Translations under genes and position numbers: made by a program | Notes under the pieces: generated by a model | The model's database searches: none | Told to the model about the DNA's origin: nothing | What the model saw: the letters and a program-made list of their open reading frames with translations, nothing else | Assembly: GCA_003248395.1 (NCBI GenBank) | Contig: QFNA01000016.1 | Span: 1 to 19,135 of the forward strand | Reading direction: 5' to 3' | Source: Citromicrobium sp. | GTDB lineage: Bacteria > Pseudomonadota > Alphaproteobacteria > Sphingomonadales > Sphingomonadaceae | DNA: 19,135 nucleotides | Shown here: positions 1-7,230 of the stretch, piece after piece | Layout: each line of letters begins with the position of its first letter | Position numbering within the stretch: the stretch's first letter is position 1

Positions 1-924
1 GGGCGGCGCGACCTTGCGATCGTCGCTCGCCACCGGGCCGGTCGGCATCTGCGCGAGGCACTGCTTGATGATCTTCGCGCTTTCGTAGACTTCCTTCACA
101 CGCACCATGAACCGGTCGTAGCAGTCCGAATTGGTGCCGACGGGAATGTCGAATTCCATCCGGTCGTACACGTCGTAGGGTTGCGACTTGCGCAAATCCC
201 ACGGGATGCCCGCCGCGCGGATCATCGGGCCGGAAAAACCCCAGGCGATGGCATCGTCGCGGCTGACATGCGCGATGTCGACATTGCGCTGCTTGAAGAT
301 GCGGTTGTCGATGACGAGGCTCATCGCATCGCCGAACAGCTCCTGCAGCCGTCCGTCGACCCATTCGCCGATATCGACGAGCAGTTTCTCGGGGACATCC
401 TGGTGGACGCCGCCGGGGCGGAACCACGCACTGTGCATGCGCGCGCCGCTCGCCCGCTCGAAGAAGTTCATGCAATCTTCGCGCAGCTCGAACACCCACA
501 GATTGGGCGTCATCGCACCGACATCCATGACGTGGCTGCCGATGTTGAGCATGTGGTTGCAGATCCGCGTCAGCTCGGCGAACAGCACGCGCAGATACTG
601 CGCCCGCTCGGGCACTTCGACATTGAGCAGTTTCTCGATGGCGAGGACGTAGCTGTACTCCTGCGCCAGCGGGCTGCAGTAATCGAGCCGGTCGAAATAA
701 GGCAGCGCCTGCAGGTAGGTCTTGTTCTCGATCAGCTTCTCGGTGCCGCGGTGCAACAGGCCGACATGCGGATCGACCCGCTCGACGATTTCGCCGTCGA
801 GTTCCATGACCATCCGCAACACGCCGTGCGCAGCCGGATGCTGCGGACCGAAATTGATCGTATAATTGGTGATGACTTCATCGCCGGTCGTCGGCGATTC
901 TTCGAGATGCAGCCCGCTGCTCAT
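1..924 (-). CDS. nuoD: NADH-quinone oxidoreductase subunit D, partial at the left edge
   Basis: This is the 49-kDa subunit of respiratory complex I, which lines the quinone pocket at the joint of the peripheral and membrane arms. Translating the minus strand gives 308 N-terminal residues starting MSSGLHLEESPTTGDEV, and the C-terminal part lies outside the window. The hallmark GPQHPAAHG is at about residues 26-34 and LPYFDRLDYCS at about 74-84. By comparison with Thermus Nqo4, His33 and Tyr82 are the expected quinone-headgroup pair; the 49-residue spacing between them is the same. The ATG overlaps the stop of the upstream lipoprotein gene as ATGA, so translation is probably coupled. The short acidic N-terminal stretch before the conserved core is normal for the family. 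The identification is secure. Confidence 0.96.
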   Translation of the reverse strand, partial: MSSGLHLEESPTTGDEVITNYTINFGPQHPAAHGVLRMVMELDGEIVERVDPHVGLLHRGTEKLIENKTYLQALPYFDRLDYCSPLAQEYSYVLAIEKLLNVEVPERAQYLRVLFAELTRICNHMLNIGSHVMDVGAMTPNLWVFELREDCMNFFERASGARMHSAWFRPGGVHQDVPEKLLVDIGEWVDGRLQELFGDAMSLVIDNRIFKQRNVDIAHVSRDDAIAWGFSGPMIRAAGIPWDLRKSQPYDVYDRMEFDIPVGTNSDCYDRFMVRVKEVYESAKIIKQCLAQMPTGPVASDDRKVAPP

Positions 925-1466
925 GCGCAAATCCAGTTGCCCGAATAGGTCACCGACTGGCCGTCCGCGGAACTGACCGACATGTTGGCCGGGCGCGTCT
1001 GGCCATTGCCTGCAGCAGGCGCGACCTGCACCGTCACGCCGGATCCCTTGAACGTGGTGCCGTTGCGGATCAGCGCCAGATCGCCCGGATCGCCGTCAAG
1101 CACGGTCAGCCCGCCGCCGACGCGGATGATCGCCTTGCCCGGCAACGTCGGTTCGTTGGTCCCCGACGCGATCAGGATTTCGCGATTGCCGTCCATGAAG
1201 GTGCACCCGCCATCGCGCGGGCCGAGGTCGACGCCCGCGATATCGCGCAGCTGCTCCAGCTGCGTCACATCGGCACCCTGCGGAGGCGTCGCTGCAGCCA
1301 CATTGGGCATTTCGGCGGTCGCCTGCGGGTTCTGGCGACTGGCCTCTGTGCCACCTTCGCTGCTGCCGATGCGCGATGCAAAATCATCGGCGCTTTCCTG
1401 CTCCGTCGGCTCGCCCGAACATGCGGCGAGCGATAGAACGATGAGGGGAAGAACGAAACGCTGCAT
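921..1466 (-). CDS. predicted lipoprotein embedded in the nuo operon, function unknown
   Basis: This 181-residue protein has a lipoprotein signal: a short charged start (MQR), a hydrophobic stretch, and a lipobox Leu13-Ala-Ala-Cys16. It should therefore be lipidated at Cys16 and face the periplasm. Residues about 17-65 are polar and low in complexity, probably a flexible tether. Residues about 66-181 form a small Gly-, Asp- and Val-rich, probably beta-rich, domain. Two cysteines, Cys88 and Cys180 (next to last), could form a disulphide. The ATG shares one base with the nuoC stop (TAATG), and its own stop overlaps the nuoD start (ATGA), so it is locked into the nuo transcript. It is not one of the 14 core Nuo subunits and I do not recognise the family. 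A role in complex I assembly or in an accessory layer is only inferred from position. Confidence 0.85.
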   Translation of the reverse strand: MQRFVLPLIVLSLAACSGEPTEQESADDFASRIGSSEGGTEASRQNPQATAEMPNVAAATPPQGADVTQLEQLRDIAGVDLGPRDGGCTFMDGNREILIASGTNEPTLPGKAIIRVGGGLTVLDGDPGDLALIRNGTTFKGSGVTVQVAPAAGNGQTRPANMSVSSADGQSVTYSGNWICA

Positions 1467-2332
1467 TACTCGGCATCCTTCTTCGGGTCGTCGGTGTCAT
1501 CGGTTTCGGTGGCTTCGGCGGTACCGGTCGATTTTCCCTGGCGCTTGGGACGATCGGGGCGATCCTCGGTCGGTTCCGGGGCGGTCGCGTCCGGTTCCGC
1601 GTCGGTATCCGCAGGCGCACCGGCCCCCACCTTCTCGGCGGCTTCGGCATCGGTTTTCGCGCCTGCTCCTGTATCTTTCGGACTGTCCGTGGTTTTCGGT
1701 TCGTCGACGGGCGGCGTATCGGCCTTCTCGTCGCCCGGCAGCACGTAGTCCGCGCCTTCCCAGGGGCTCATGAAATCGAACTGGCGAAGGTCCTGCGCCA
1801 GCTCGACCGGTTCGTAGACGACCCGCTTCTGGTCCTCGGAATAACGCACTTCGACGTAGCCGGTCAGCGGGAAATCCTTGCGGAACGGGTGCCCTTCGAA
1901 ACCGTAATCGGTCAGGATCCGTCGCAGGTCGGGATTGCCGGCAAACAGCACGCCATACATGTCGAAGACTTCGCGCTCCAGCCAGCCCGCATTGGGCCAC
2001 AGCGTGGTCACGGTCGGCACCGGCGTATCTTCAGACGCGCGACACTTGACGATAACGCGGCTGTTCAACGTCAGCGACAGGAGCATGTAGACGACTTCGA
2101 ACCGTTCGCTGCGGCTCGGATAATCGGCGCCGGCAATTTCCATCAGCTGCTGGTACTGATGCTCGTCGCGAAGCATGCGCAGCACGTCCTCGATGCTGTC
2201 ACGCTCGACATGCAACAGCAGTTCGCCATGTTCCTCGTGCGCTTCGATCAGGCTATCGCCCAGCGCAGACGCCAGCGTATCCTTCAGCCGGTCGATGACC
2301 GTAAAGCGCGGCGCGGAATGTAACGTAGCCAT
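1466..2332 (-). CDS. nuoC: NADH-quinone oxidoreductase subunit C with a long acidic C-terminal tail
   Basis: This is the 30-kDa subunit of the complex I peripheral arm; it packs against NuoD and carries no cofactor. The family signature EREVFDMYGVLFAGNP is at about residues 119-134, followed by LRRILTDYGFEGHPFRKDFP. The conserved core ends near residue 203. It is followed by about 85 residues rich in Asp, Glu, Pro, Ala, Thr and Lys, which look disordered and make the protein (288 aa) much longer than the usual 200 or so. I chose the ATG at 2332. A GTG directly upstream (2335) would add one residue, and a GAGG ribosome site precedes both. The gene lies 10 bp past the end of nuoB (7 bp with the GTG), and its TAA overlaps the lipoprotein ATG by one base. 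Confidence 0.95.
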   Translation of the reverse strand: MATLHSAPRFTVIDRLKDTLASALGDSLIEAHEEHGELLLHVERDSIEDVLRMLRDEHQYQQLMEIAGADYPSRSERFEVVYMLLSLTLNSRVIVKCRASEDTPVPTVTTLWPNAGWLEREVFDMYGVLFAGNPDLRRILTDYGFEGHPFRKDFPLTGYVEVRYSEDQKRVVYEPVELAQDLRQFDFMSPWEGADYVLPGDEKADTPPVDEPKTTDSPKDTGAGAKTDAEAAEKVGAGAPADTDAEPDATAPEPTEDRPDRPKRQGKSTGTAEATETDDTDDPKKDAE

Positions 2333-2342
2333 CACCCAGCCC

Positions 2343-2894
2343 TCACCGCTCGATCGTGCCGACGCGGCGGATCTTGCGCTGCAATTGCATCACGCCATAC
2401 AGCAGCGCCTCTGCCGTCGGCGGGCAGCCGGGAACGTAGATGTCGACCGGCACGATGCGATCGCAGCCGCGAACCACCGAATAGCTGTAGTGATAGTAGC
2501 CGCCGCCATTGGCGCAGCTGCCCATCGATATGACATATTTCGGTTCCGACATCTGGTCGTAAACCTTGCGCAGCGCGGGTGCCATCTTGTTGCACAGCGT
2601 ACCCGCGACGATCATCACGTCGCTCTGGCGCGGCGAAGCGCGCGGGGCCACGCCGAACCGCTCCATGTCGTACCGCGGCATGTTCACGTGGATCATCTCC
2701 ACCGCGCAACATGCCAGGCCGAATGTCATCCACCACAGGCTGCCGGTGCGCGCCCACTGGAACAGTTCCTCGGTCGATGTGACGAGGAAACCCTTGTTAT
2801 CGACCTCGGTCTGCAGGGCATTGAAATAATCGGCGTCCGGTTGCCGGACTTCGCCCGGCCGGGCGGCAGGTGCCAGGGTGTGTTGATCGGTCAT
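2343..2894 (-). CDS. nuoB: NADH-quinone oxidoreductase subunit B
   Basis: This is the PSST subunit, which carries iron-sulphur cluster N2, the last electron relay before quinone. The four expected cluster ligands are present: adjacent Cys62-Cys63 (in FGLACCAVE), Cys127 (in MGSCANGGG) and Cys157 (in YVPGCPPTAE). The length is 183 residues, which is normal. The start was set at the ATG giving MTDQHTLAPA, 4 bp after the nuoA stop. The frame is open 15 codons further upstream, but that part overlaps nuoA and is not conserved. The N-terminal 30 or so residues are a variable leader before the conserved core. The identification is secure. Confidence 0.97.
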   Translation of the reverse strand: MTDQHTLAPAARPGEVRQPDADYFNALQTEVDNKGFLVTSTEELFQWARTGSLWWMTFGLACCAVEMIHVNMPRYDMERFGVAPRASPRQSDVMIVAGTLCNKMAPALRKVYDQMSEPKYVISMGSCANGGGYYHYSYSVVRGCDRIVPVDIYVPGCPPTAEALLYGVMQLQRKIRRVGTIER

Positions 2895-2898
2895 GGCC

Positions 2899-3273
2899 TC
2901 ACTCCCACTCCAGCGCGCCGATTTTCCATGCGTAGGCAAAGCCGACGATCAGTTCGCCGAGGAAAATCATCATCGTGATCCAGCCCGGCCATCCGGTCAG
3001 GTCCAGGCTGACCGCCCAGGGAAACAGGAACGCGGCCTCGAGGTCGAATATGATGAACAGGATCGCGACCAGGTAGAACCGGACGTCGAACTGGTTGCGC
3101 GAATCCTCGAACGCCGGAAATCCGCACTCATATTCCGACAGCTTGTCCGCAGTCGGGTTGTGCGTCCCCGTCAGGCGCGAGACGCCCATCGGCAGGAAGA
3201 CGAACAACGCCGACAGTCCTGCCGCGATGAACAGGAAAATCAGGATTGGCAGGTATTGCGAAAGATCGACCAC
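2899..3273 (-). CDS. nuoA: NADH-quinone oxidoreductase subunit A
   Basis: This small membrane subunit (ND3 homologue) sits near the quinone channel of complex I. The 124 residues contain three hydrophobic helices at about 7-29, 66-88 and 98-117. The first loop carries the conserved KLSEYECGF with Cys50, the residue that becomes exposed in deactive mitochondrial enzyme. The second helix holds FDLEAAFLFPW with the conserved Glu79. The start codon is GTG (MVDLSQYLPI), chosen because this N-terminus matches the family and no in-frame ATG precedes the first helix. It is the first gene of the nuo operon seen here, 139 bp downstream of the aldehyde dehydrogenase on the same strand. Confidence 0.96.
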   Translation of the reverse strand: MVDLSQYLPILIFLFIAAGLSALFVFLPMGVSRLTGTHNPTADKLSEYECGFPAFEDSRNQFDVRFYLVAILFIIFDLEAAFLFPWAVSLDLTGWPGWITMMIFLGELIVGFAYAWKIGALEWE

Positions 3274-3308
3274 GAATTAATCCCAGGGCATTGCGCGTGT
3301 TCGGTGCG

Positions 3309-3337
3309 CCTCTAGGCCCCTCGCCGAATGGGTGCAA
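3309..3337 (-). promoter_or_regulatory. possible promoter for the nuo operon
   Basis: On the minus strand TTGCAC (3337-3332) and TAGAGG (3314-3309) are separated by 17 bp, about 36 bp upstream of the nuoA GTG. Each hexamer matches the sigma-70 consensus at only three positions, so this is weak. It is the best candidate I found in the 139-bp gap before nuoA. Read-through from the aldehyde dehydrogenase gene is an alternative, since no terminator is visible between the two genes. Confidence 0.25.
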
Positions 3338-3412
3338 GGGCACGAATCGCGTAAAACCAGCCTCGATTGCCTCGCCAGGACCCGATGCGAAGCAAGACCG
3401 ATTGGTGCCGCT

Positions 3413-4810
3413 CTACCTCGCGTAGGGCGGCTTCAGTCCCGCCAACTTGGCGACGTCGATTTTCGGCTGCGTATAGACGCTGCGCGCGTGGCTGAATTCG
3501 CGAAATCCCTCGACGCCGTGATAGGAACCCATGCCCGACGGGCCGACCCCGCCGAACGGCAGGTCTTCCATCGACACGTGGAAAATGACGTCGTTGACCG
3601 TCACCCCGCCGCTGATGGTCCGGGTCAGCACCTGCTCGCGCTCCGACCGATCGTCGCCGAAATAGTACAGGCCGAGCGGCCGGTCGCGATCGTTGACGTG
3701 ATCGATCGCATCGTCGATCCGCGAATAGGTCTTTACCGGCAGGACCGGTCCGAAGATCTCTTCCTGCATCACTTTCATGCTGTCGTCGGCATTCCTGACG
3801 ATCGTCAGCGGCATCTTGCGCGCATTGCTGTTCGAGAAATCCTCGTTGCCGGGATTGACCTCGATGATCTCGGCACCCTTCTCGCGCGCATCGCCGACAA
3901 GCTCCTGCAGCCGCCCGAAATGGCGGTCGGTGACGATGCTGGCATAATCGTCGTTTTCGAGCAGGTTGGGATACATCCGGGCGGTGGCTTCCCACACGCC
4001 GTGAATGGCCTCGTCTTCCTTGGTCTCGGGCACGAGCAGGTAATCGGGCGCGAGGCAGATCTGGCCCGCGTTCATCATCTTGCCCAGCGCGATCCGCTCG
4101 CCGGCCTTTGCGTAATCGGCACTTTCGCCGAGGATCACCGGGCTCTTGCCACCCAGTTCCAGCGTCACCGGCACCAGGTTCGCAGCGGCGGCTTCCATCA
4201 CCTTGCGTCCGGTCGCGGTCGATCCCGTAAAGACGAGATGGTCGAACGGCAGCGCGCTGAACGCCTGTGCCGTGTCGGGGCCACCGGTGATGACGACGCA
4301 TTCCTCGGGCGCAAAGACGCGCTCGACCAGGCTCTTCATCAATTCGCTGGTCTGCTCGGTGAATTCGCTCGGCTTGATCATCGCGCGATTGCCCGCGGCG
4401 AAAACCTGCATCAGCGGACCGAACGCCAGATTGACCGGGAAATTCCACGGCGACAGGATCCCCACCACGCCCTTGGGTTCGTACCGCACCTCGGCCTTCG
4501 CCCCGAGCAGCCCGAGCGGGAACTGCACCGACCGGCCCTGCGCCTTGGCCCAGTGATCCATGTGCTTGAGGCAGTATCTGCCGAAGTTCACCGTGCCCGC
4601 GATGTCGGTGATCATCGACTGCTTTGGCGAACGATTGCCGAAATCGGCACTCATCGCGCTGCAGAGTTCGTCGGCATTGTCTTCGAGCAGGCCGATCGCC
4701 CGCTCGATCCGGTCCTTGCGCACCGCCATCGCTTCCGGACGCATCGCGGTATGCGCCTTGCGCTGCGCGTCCAGGATTTCTTTCATGCGGTTCGCCTCGA
4801 CCTCGGCCAT
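3413..4810 (-). CDS. aldehyde dehydrogenase, coniferyl aldehyde dehydrogenase type
   Basis: This enzyme oxidises an aldehyde to its acid with NAD(P)+. Overall character points to the class-3-like branch that includes coniferyl aldehyde dehydrogenase (CalB), which turns coniferyl aldehyde into ferulate. Visible signatures are GILSPWNFPVNL (cofactor site and catalytic Asn), FTGSTATGR, the general-base Glu in TLELGGKSP, the nucleophile Cys in GQICLAPDY, and EEIFGPVLPV. The start is ambiguous. The ATG at 4810 (465 aa, MAEVEANRMK) has a good GGAG at 4820-4817 with a 6-bp spacer. An ATG at 4870, or a TTG before it, would add about 20 residues but has no clear ribosome site and leaves only 40 bp before the divergent thiolase. 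Substrate specificity cannot be read from sequence alone. Confidence 0.9.
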   Translation of the reverse strand: MAEVEANRMKEILDAQRKAHTAMRPEAMAVRKDRIERAIGLLEDNADELCSAMSADFGNRSPKQSMITDIAGTVNFGRYCLKHMDHWAKAQGRSVQFPLGLLGAKAEVRYEPKGVVGILSPWNFPVNLAFGPLMQVFAAGNRAMIKPSEFTEQTSELMKSLVERVFAPEECVVITGGPDTAQAFSALPFDHLVFTGSTATGRKVMEAAAANLVPVTLELGGKSPVILGESADYAKAGERIALGKMMNAGQICLAPDYLLVPETKEDEAIHGVWEATARMYPNLLENDDYASIVTDRHFGRLQELVGDAREKGAEIIEVNPGNEDFSNSNARKMPLTIVRNADDSMKVMQEEIFGPVLPVKTYSRIDDAIDHVNDRDRPLGLYYFGDDRSEREQVLTRTISGGVTVNDVIFHVSMEDLPFGGVGPSGMGSYHGVEGFREFSHARSVYTQPKIDVAKLAGLKPPYAR

Positions 4811-4910
4811 ACCCATCTCCGTTTGTATTTGTTGCAGCGCAGCACTAGGTTGACTGCGCATGTGTTTCATCAACTAACCGATATTCCAGAAGCGAAAGGC
4901 CAGCACAAGC
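4811..4910. promoter_or_regulatory. divergent control region between aldehyde dehydrogenase and thiolase genes
   Basis: About 100 bp separate the preferred starts of two divergent genes, so promoters for both must lie here or inside the genes. The GGAG ribosome site for the minus gene is at 4817-4820. An AAAGG at 4895-4899 is the only, rather distant, candidate for the plus gene. I found no convincing hexamer pair or operator palindrome. Confidence 0.45.
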
Positions 4911-6107
4911 ATGACCCAGTTCAGCGCATCCGATCCCGTCGTCATCCTCTCCTACGCCCGCACGCCCATGGGCGGCATGCAAGGTGCCTTGTCCGAAGTC
5001 TCCGCCACCGAACTCGGCGCCACCGCGGTGAAGGCCGCAGTCGAACGCTCGGGTGTCCCTGCCGACAAGTTCGATCGAACCTACATGGGCTGTGTCCTCC
5101 CGGCGGGATTGGGCCAGGCACCCGCACGCCAGGCAACAATCAAGGCCGGTCTGCCGAAATCGGTTCAAGCGACTACCGTGAACAAGGTATGCGGCAGTGG
5201 CATGCAGACCGTCATCATGGGCGCCGAGGCACTGGCCAGCGGCACCGTCGATTACATCGTCGCCGGCGGGATGGAGAGCATGACCAATGCACCGTACCTG
5301 TTGAAGAAACATCGGTCAGGCGCACGGATCGGTCATGACACGGCATACGATCACATGTTCCTCGACGGTCTAGAAGATGCCTATGAGGAGGGTCGCGCTA
5401 TGGGCACCTTCGCACAAGAAACGGCCAACGAGTATCAGCTGACACGTGAACAGATGGACGAGTACTCCATCGAGTCGCTTCGCCGTGCCAATGCCGCGAT
5501 CGAAAACGGATCCTTCTCCGACGAGGTGGTTCCCGTGACGTTCTCCACGCGCGGTGGCGACGTGACGGTCGAGCATGACGAGCAGCCTGGCAAAGGCAAG
5601 CCGGACAAGATTCCACAGCTTAAGCCTGCCTTCGCCAAGGATGGCACGATAACAGCCGCCACCTCGTCATCGATTTCCGATGGTGCCGCCGCCGTCGTCC
5701 TTACGCGCGAAAGCGTCGCCAGCAAGAATGGTCAGCAGCCCGTAGCGAAGATCGTGGCACTTGCCGCGCACGCGCAAGAGCCTGCCAAGTTCACCGTCGC
5801 TCCGATTGGCGCGATAGAAAAGGTCCTCGAAAAGGCCGGTTGGTCCGCGGACGAGGTCGATCTTTGGGAAGTGAACGAGGCCTTCGCCTGCGTCGCAATG
5901 TTCGCGATGCGCGACATTGGTATTCCACACGAAAAGATCAATGTGAACGGTGGCGGCACGGCGCTGGGCCACCCGATCGGCGCAAGCGGGACCCGCATAA
6001 TAGTGACCTTGCTGAATGCGCTCAAGCGCCAGGGCAAGACCAAGGGCGTCGCTTCGCTATGCATCGGTGGCGGAGAAGCGACCGCCGTTGCCGTCGAACT
6101 TGTCTGA
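4911..6107 (+). CDS. acetyl-CoA C-acetyltransferase (thiolase II)
   Basis: This cytoplasmic thiolase condenses two acetyl-CoA to acetoacetyl-CoA, or cleaves it in reverse. It feeds polyhydroxybutyrate or isoprenoid synthesis, or acts in fatty-acid and ketone breakdown. The 398-residue length is typical of PhaA/AtoB. Catalytic residues are all present: the acyl-accepting Cys94 in VNKVCGSGMQT, NEAF at 322-325, His354 in GGGTALGHPIGASG, and the proton-transfer Cys384 in SLCIGGGEA. The start ATG gives MTQFSASDPVV, which leads straight into the first conserved strand. No phaB or phaC is visible nearby, so a role in polymer synthesis cannot be assigned. The divergent aldehyde dehydrogenase may or may not share its regulation. 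Confidence 0.94.
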   Translation: MTQFSASDPVVILSYARTPMGGMQGALSEVSATELGATAVKAAVERSGVPADKFDRTYMGCVLPAGLGQAPARQATIKAGLPKSVQATTVNKVCGSGMQTVIMGAEALASGTVDYIVAGGMESMTNAPYLLKKHRSGARIGHDTAYDHMFLDGLEDAYEEGRAMGTFAQETANEYQLTREQMDEYSIESLRRANAAIENGSFSDEVVPVTFSTRGGDVTVEHDEQPGKGKPDKIPQLKPAFAKDGTITAATSSSISDGAAAVVLTRESVASKNGQQPVAKIVALAAHAQEPAKFTVAPIGAIEKVLEKAGWSADEVDLWEVNEAFACVAMFAMRDIGIPHEKINVNGGGTALGHPIGASGTRIIVTLLNALKRQGKTKGVASLCIGGGEATAVAVELV

Positions 6108-6165
6108 TTGGAAATCCTGTTTCGGCGCGGACGAATAGCTGCTAGCTGAAAGCCCCGGACGGGAC

Positions 6166-6183
6166 AGGAGGAGACTTACGTTG
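6166..6183 (+). promoter_or_regulatory. strong ribosome binding site that sets a TTG start
   Basis: AGGAGG at 6166-6171, followed by another GAGA, lies 9 bp before a TTG at 6181. The TTG gives MKKFMIVAAC, a proper lipoprotein signal with two lysines. The next ATG (6193) would remove both lysines and lies 21 bp from the AGGAGG. The TTG is therefore the better start. Confidence 0.7.
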
Positions 6184-6618
6184 AAGAAATTCATGATCGT
6201 TGCAGCCTGCGCTGCACTCGCTGCTTGCGGATCGAATGAAGAGGCGGAAACGCCTGTTGTGACCGACGCCACCGCGACTACACCTGCAGGCACTACTGAC
6301 ACTGCTACGGCGAGCCAGATGGCAGGCACCTACGAAGTCACGATGGACGATGGCACAGTCGTTCGTCAGACGGTCAACGCCGACGGCACCTATGTCGATA
6401 GCGACATGCAGGGCACCGAACTTGATCGGGGAACGTGGCGGCAGGAAGGTGACCAGCTTTGCTACGACCCTGATGGCAACGATCCCGAAGAATGCTTCAC
6501 CGGCGGCACGCCCGGACCTGATGGCAGTTTCGAAGTTCGTAACGCTGCGGGTGAAGTGGCCTCCACCGTTCGTCGTATAGAGAACGATGCCGGTACGACA
6601 ATGATGCCGGCAGAATAA
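6181..6618 (+). CDS. small predicted lipoprotein, function unknown
   Basis: This 145-residue protein begins with a lipoprotein signal (MKKFMIVAACAALAAC) with a lipobox Leu13-Ala-Ala-Cys16, so it is probably lipid-anchored in the periplasm. Residues 17-45 are an Ala/Thr-rich linker. The rest, from MAGTYEVTMDDGTVV, is a small acidic domain with repeated turns of the DGT/DGN type and a G-T-W-R strand. This resembles the small beta-rich domains common in sphingomonad lipoproteins. Two cysteines, about 98 (LCYDPD) and 109 (EECFTGG), may pair. I do not recognise a named family. The gene starts with TTG, lies 73 bp after the thiolase on the same strand, and ends 26 bp before a strong terminator. It could be co-transcribed with the thiolase or have its own promoter. 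Confidence 0.8.
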   Translation: MKKFMIVAACAALAACGSNEEAETPVVTDATATTPAGTTDTATASQMAGTYEVTMDDGTVVRQTVNADGTYVDSDMQGTELDRGTWRQEGDQLCYDPDGNDPEECFTGGTPGPDGSFEVRNAAGEVASTVRRIENDAGTTMMPAE

Positions 6619-6640
6619 TCAAAACTCGAATTAGTTATGG

Positions 6641-6670
6641 AAAGGGGCGACTTTCGGGTCGCCCTTTTTC
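6641..6670 (+). terminator. intrinsic terminator after the small lipoprotein gene
   Basis: A seven-pair GC-rich stem, GGGCGAC (6645-6651) with GTCGCCC (6658-6664), closes a six-base loop (TTTCGG). It is followed directly by TTTTTCTTT. AAAG before the stem can pair with the first T residues and lengthen it. It ends the plus-strand transcript 10 bp before the stop of the convergent SH3 gene. Read from the other strand the U-tract is poor, so it is probably mainly one-directional. Confidence 0.9.
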
Positions 6671-6679
6671 TTTGGTGGT

Positions 6680-7147
6680 CTATGGTTCACCTGGACCCCA
6701 GAGCCTGTTCTCCAGTATCCAGCCTCCACGGTTTCCGATACGCATTTCGCACCAACCTTCCTCGCAATCGCCCAGAGTCCCGACGACACCAGGTTCGACG
6801 CGCCATTTGGCTTGGCTGTCGGATGATGGCTCTTCGCGCATTTCGGTGATCTGATCTCCGGAAACGATGGCGGTGCGATCAGGCGTCAACAGTCGAGAAA
6901 CCACCCAGCCCCGCGTGCCTTGCGGGTCTTCGATCAAACGCCACCCTTCCATGACGCGAACGACCTTCACGGGCAGGCCCTTGCGCCGATAAACCCATGA
7001 AATCTTGTAATCCGCACTAGGACCCACCCGCATATTGAGTTCACTTGCCCTGATGCTCGCCCAGTAGGGCACATCGCGCTCCTGCGCACTGAGCGTTGGC
7101 GCTAAAGAAAGCAGCAAGAAAGTTGCACAAATAGCCAGTCGTTTCAT
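6680..7147 (-). CDS. secreted SH3-domain protein
   Basis: This 155-residue exported protein has a Sec signal peptide, MKRLAICATFLLLSLAPTLSA, with likely cleavage near residue 21. It is followed by two bacterial SH3-like repeats. The first (about 30-87) carries the typical LNMRVGPSADYKISWVYRRK, then EGWRLIEDPQGTRGWVVSRLL. The second (about 91-149) reads REEPSSDSQAKWRVEPGVVG, then EGWCEMRIGNRGGWILENRLW. Such domains usually bind peptidoglycan or peptide in the periplasm. Cys128 and Cys133 in the second repeat could form a disulphide. The gene converges on the small lipoprotein gene and diverges from the dehydrogenase gene with 83 bp between starts. The family is common in sphingomonads, but its exact role is not known to me. 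Confidence 0.85.
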   Translation of the reverse strand: MKRLAICATFLLLSLAPTLSAQERDVPYWASIRASELNMRVGPSADYKISWVYRRKGLPVKVVRVMEGWRLIEDPQGTRGWVVSRLLTPDRTAIVSGDQITEMREEPSSDSQAKWRVEPGVVGTLGDCEEGWCEMRIGNRGGWILENRLWGPGEP

Positions 7148-7230
7148 GACTTGGCGATCTATCCTGCGTCAACCATCCGTTCAAGCGGGCGCTTGACCCC
7201 CTCGGCCCCCGCAGCGTAGCGATTAGGGCT

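Noticed and set aside
181..948. A 255-codon open frame on the plus strand opposite nuoD
   Set aside because: It is complementary to the conserved nuoD reading frame and has no protein features; a codon-bias artefact.
3332..5338. A 668-codon open frame on the plus strand crossing the aldehyde dehydrogenase and the thiolase start
   Set aside because: It lies opposite a fully conserved dehydrogenase in a GC-rich genome, has a composition rich in Arg, His, Asp and Leu, shows no recognisable domain, and changes character where it enters the thiolase in another frame. It is a shadow frame.
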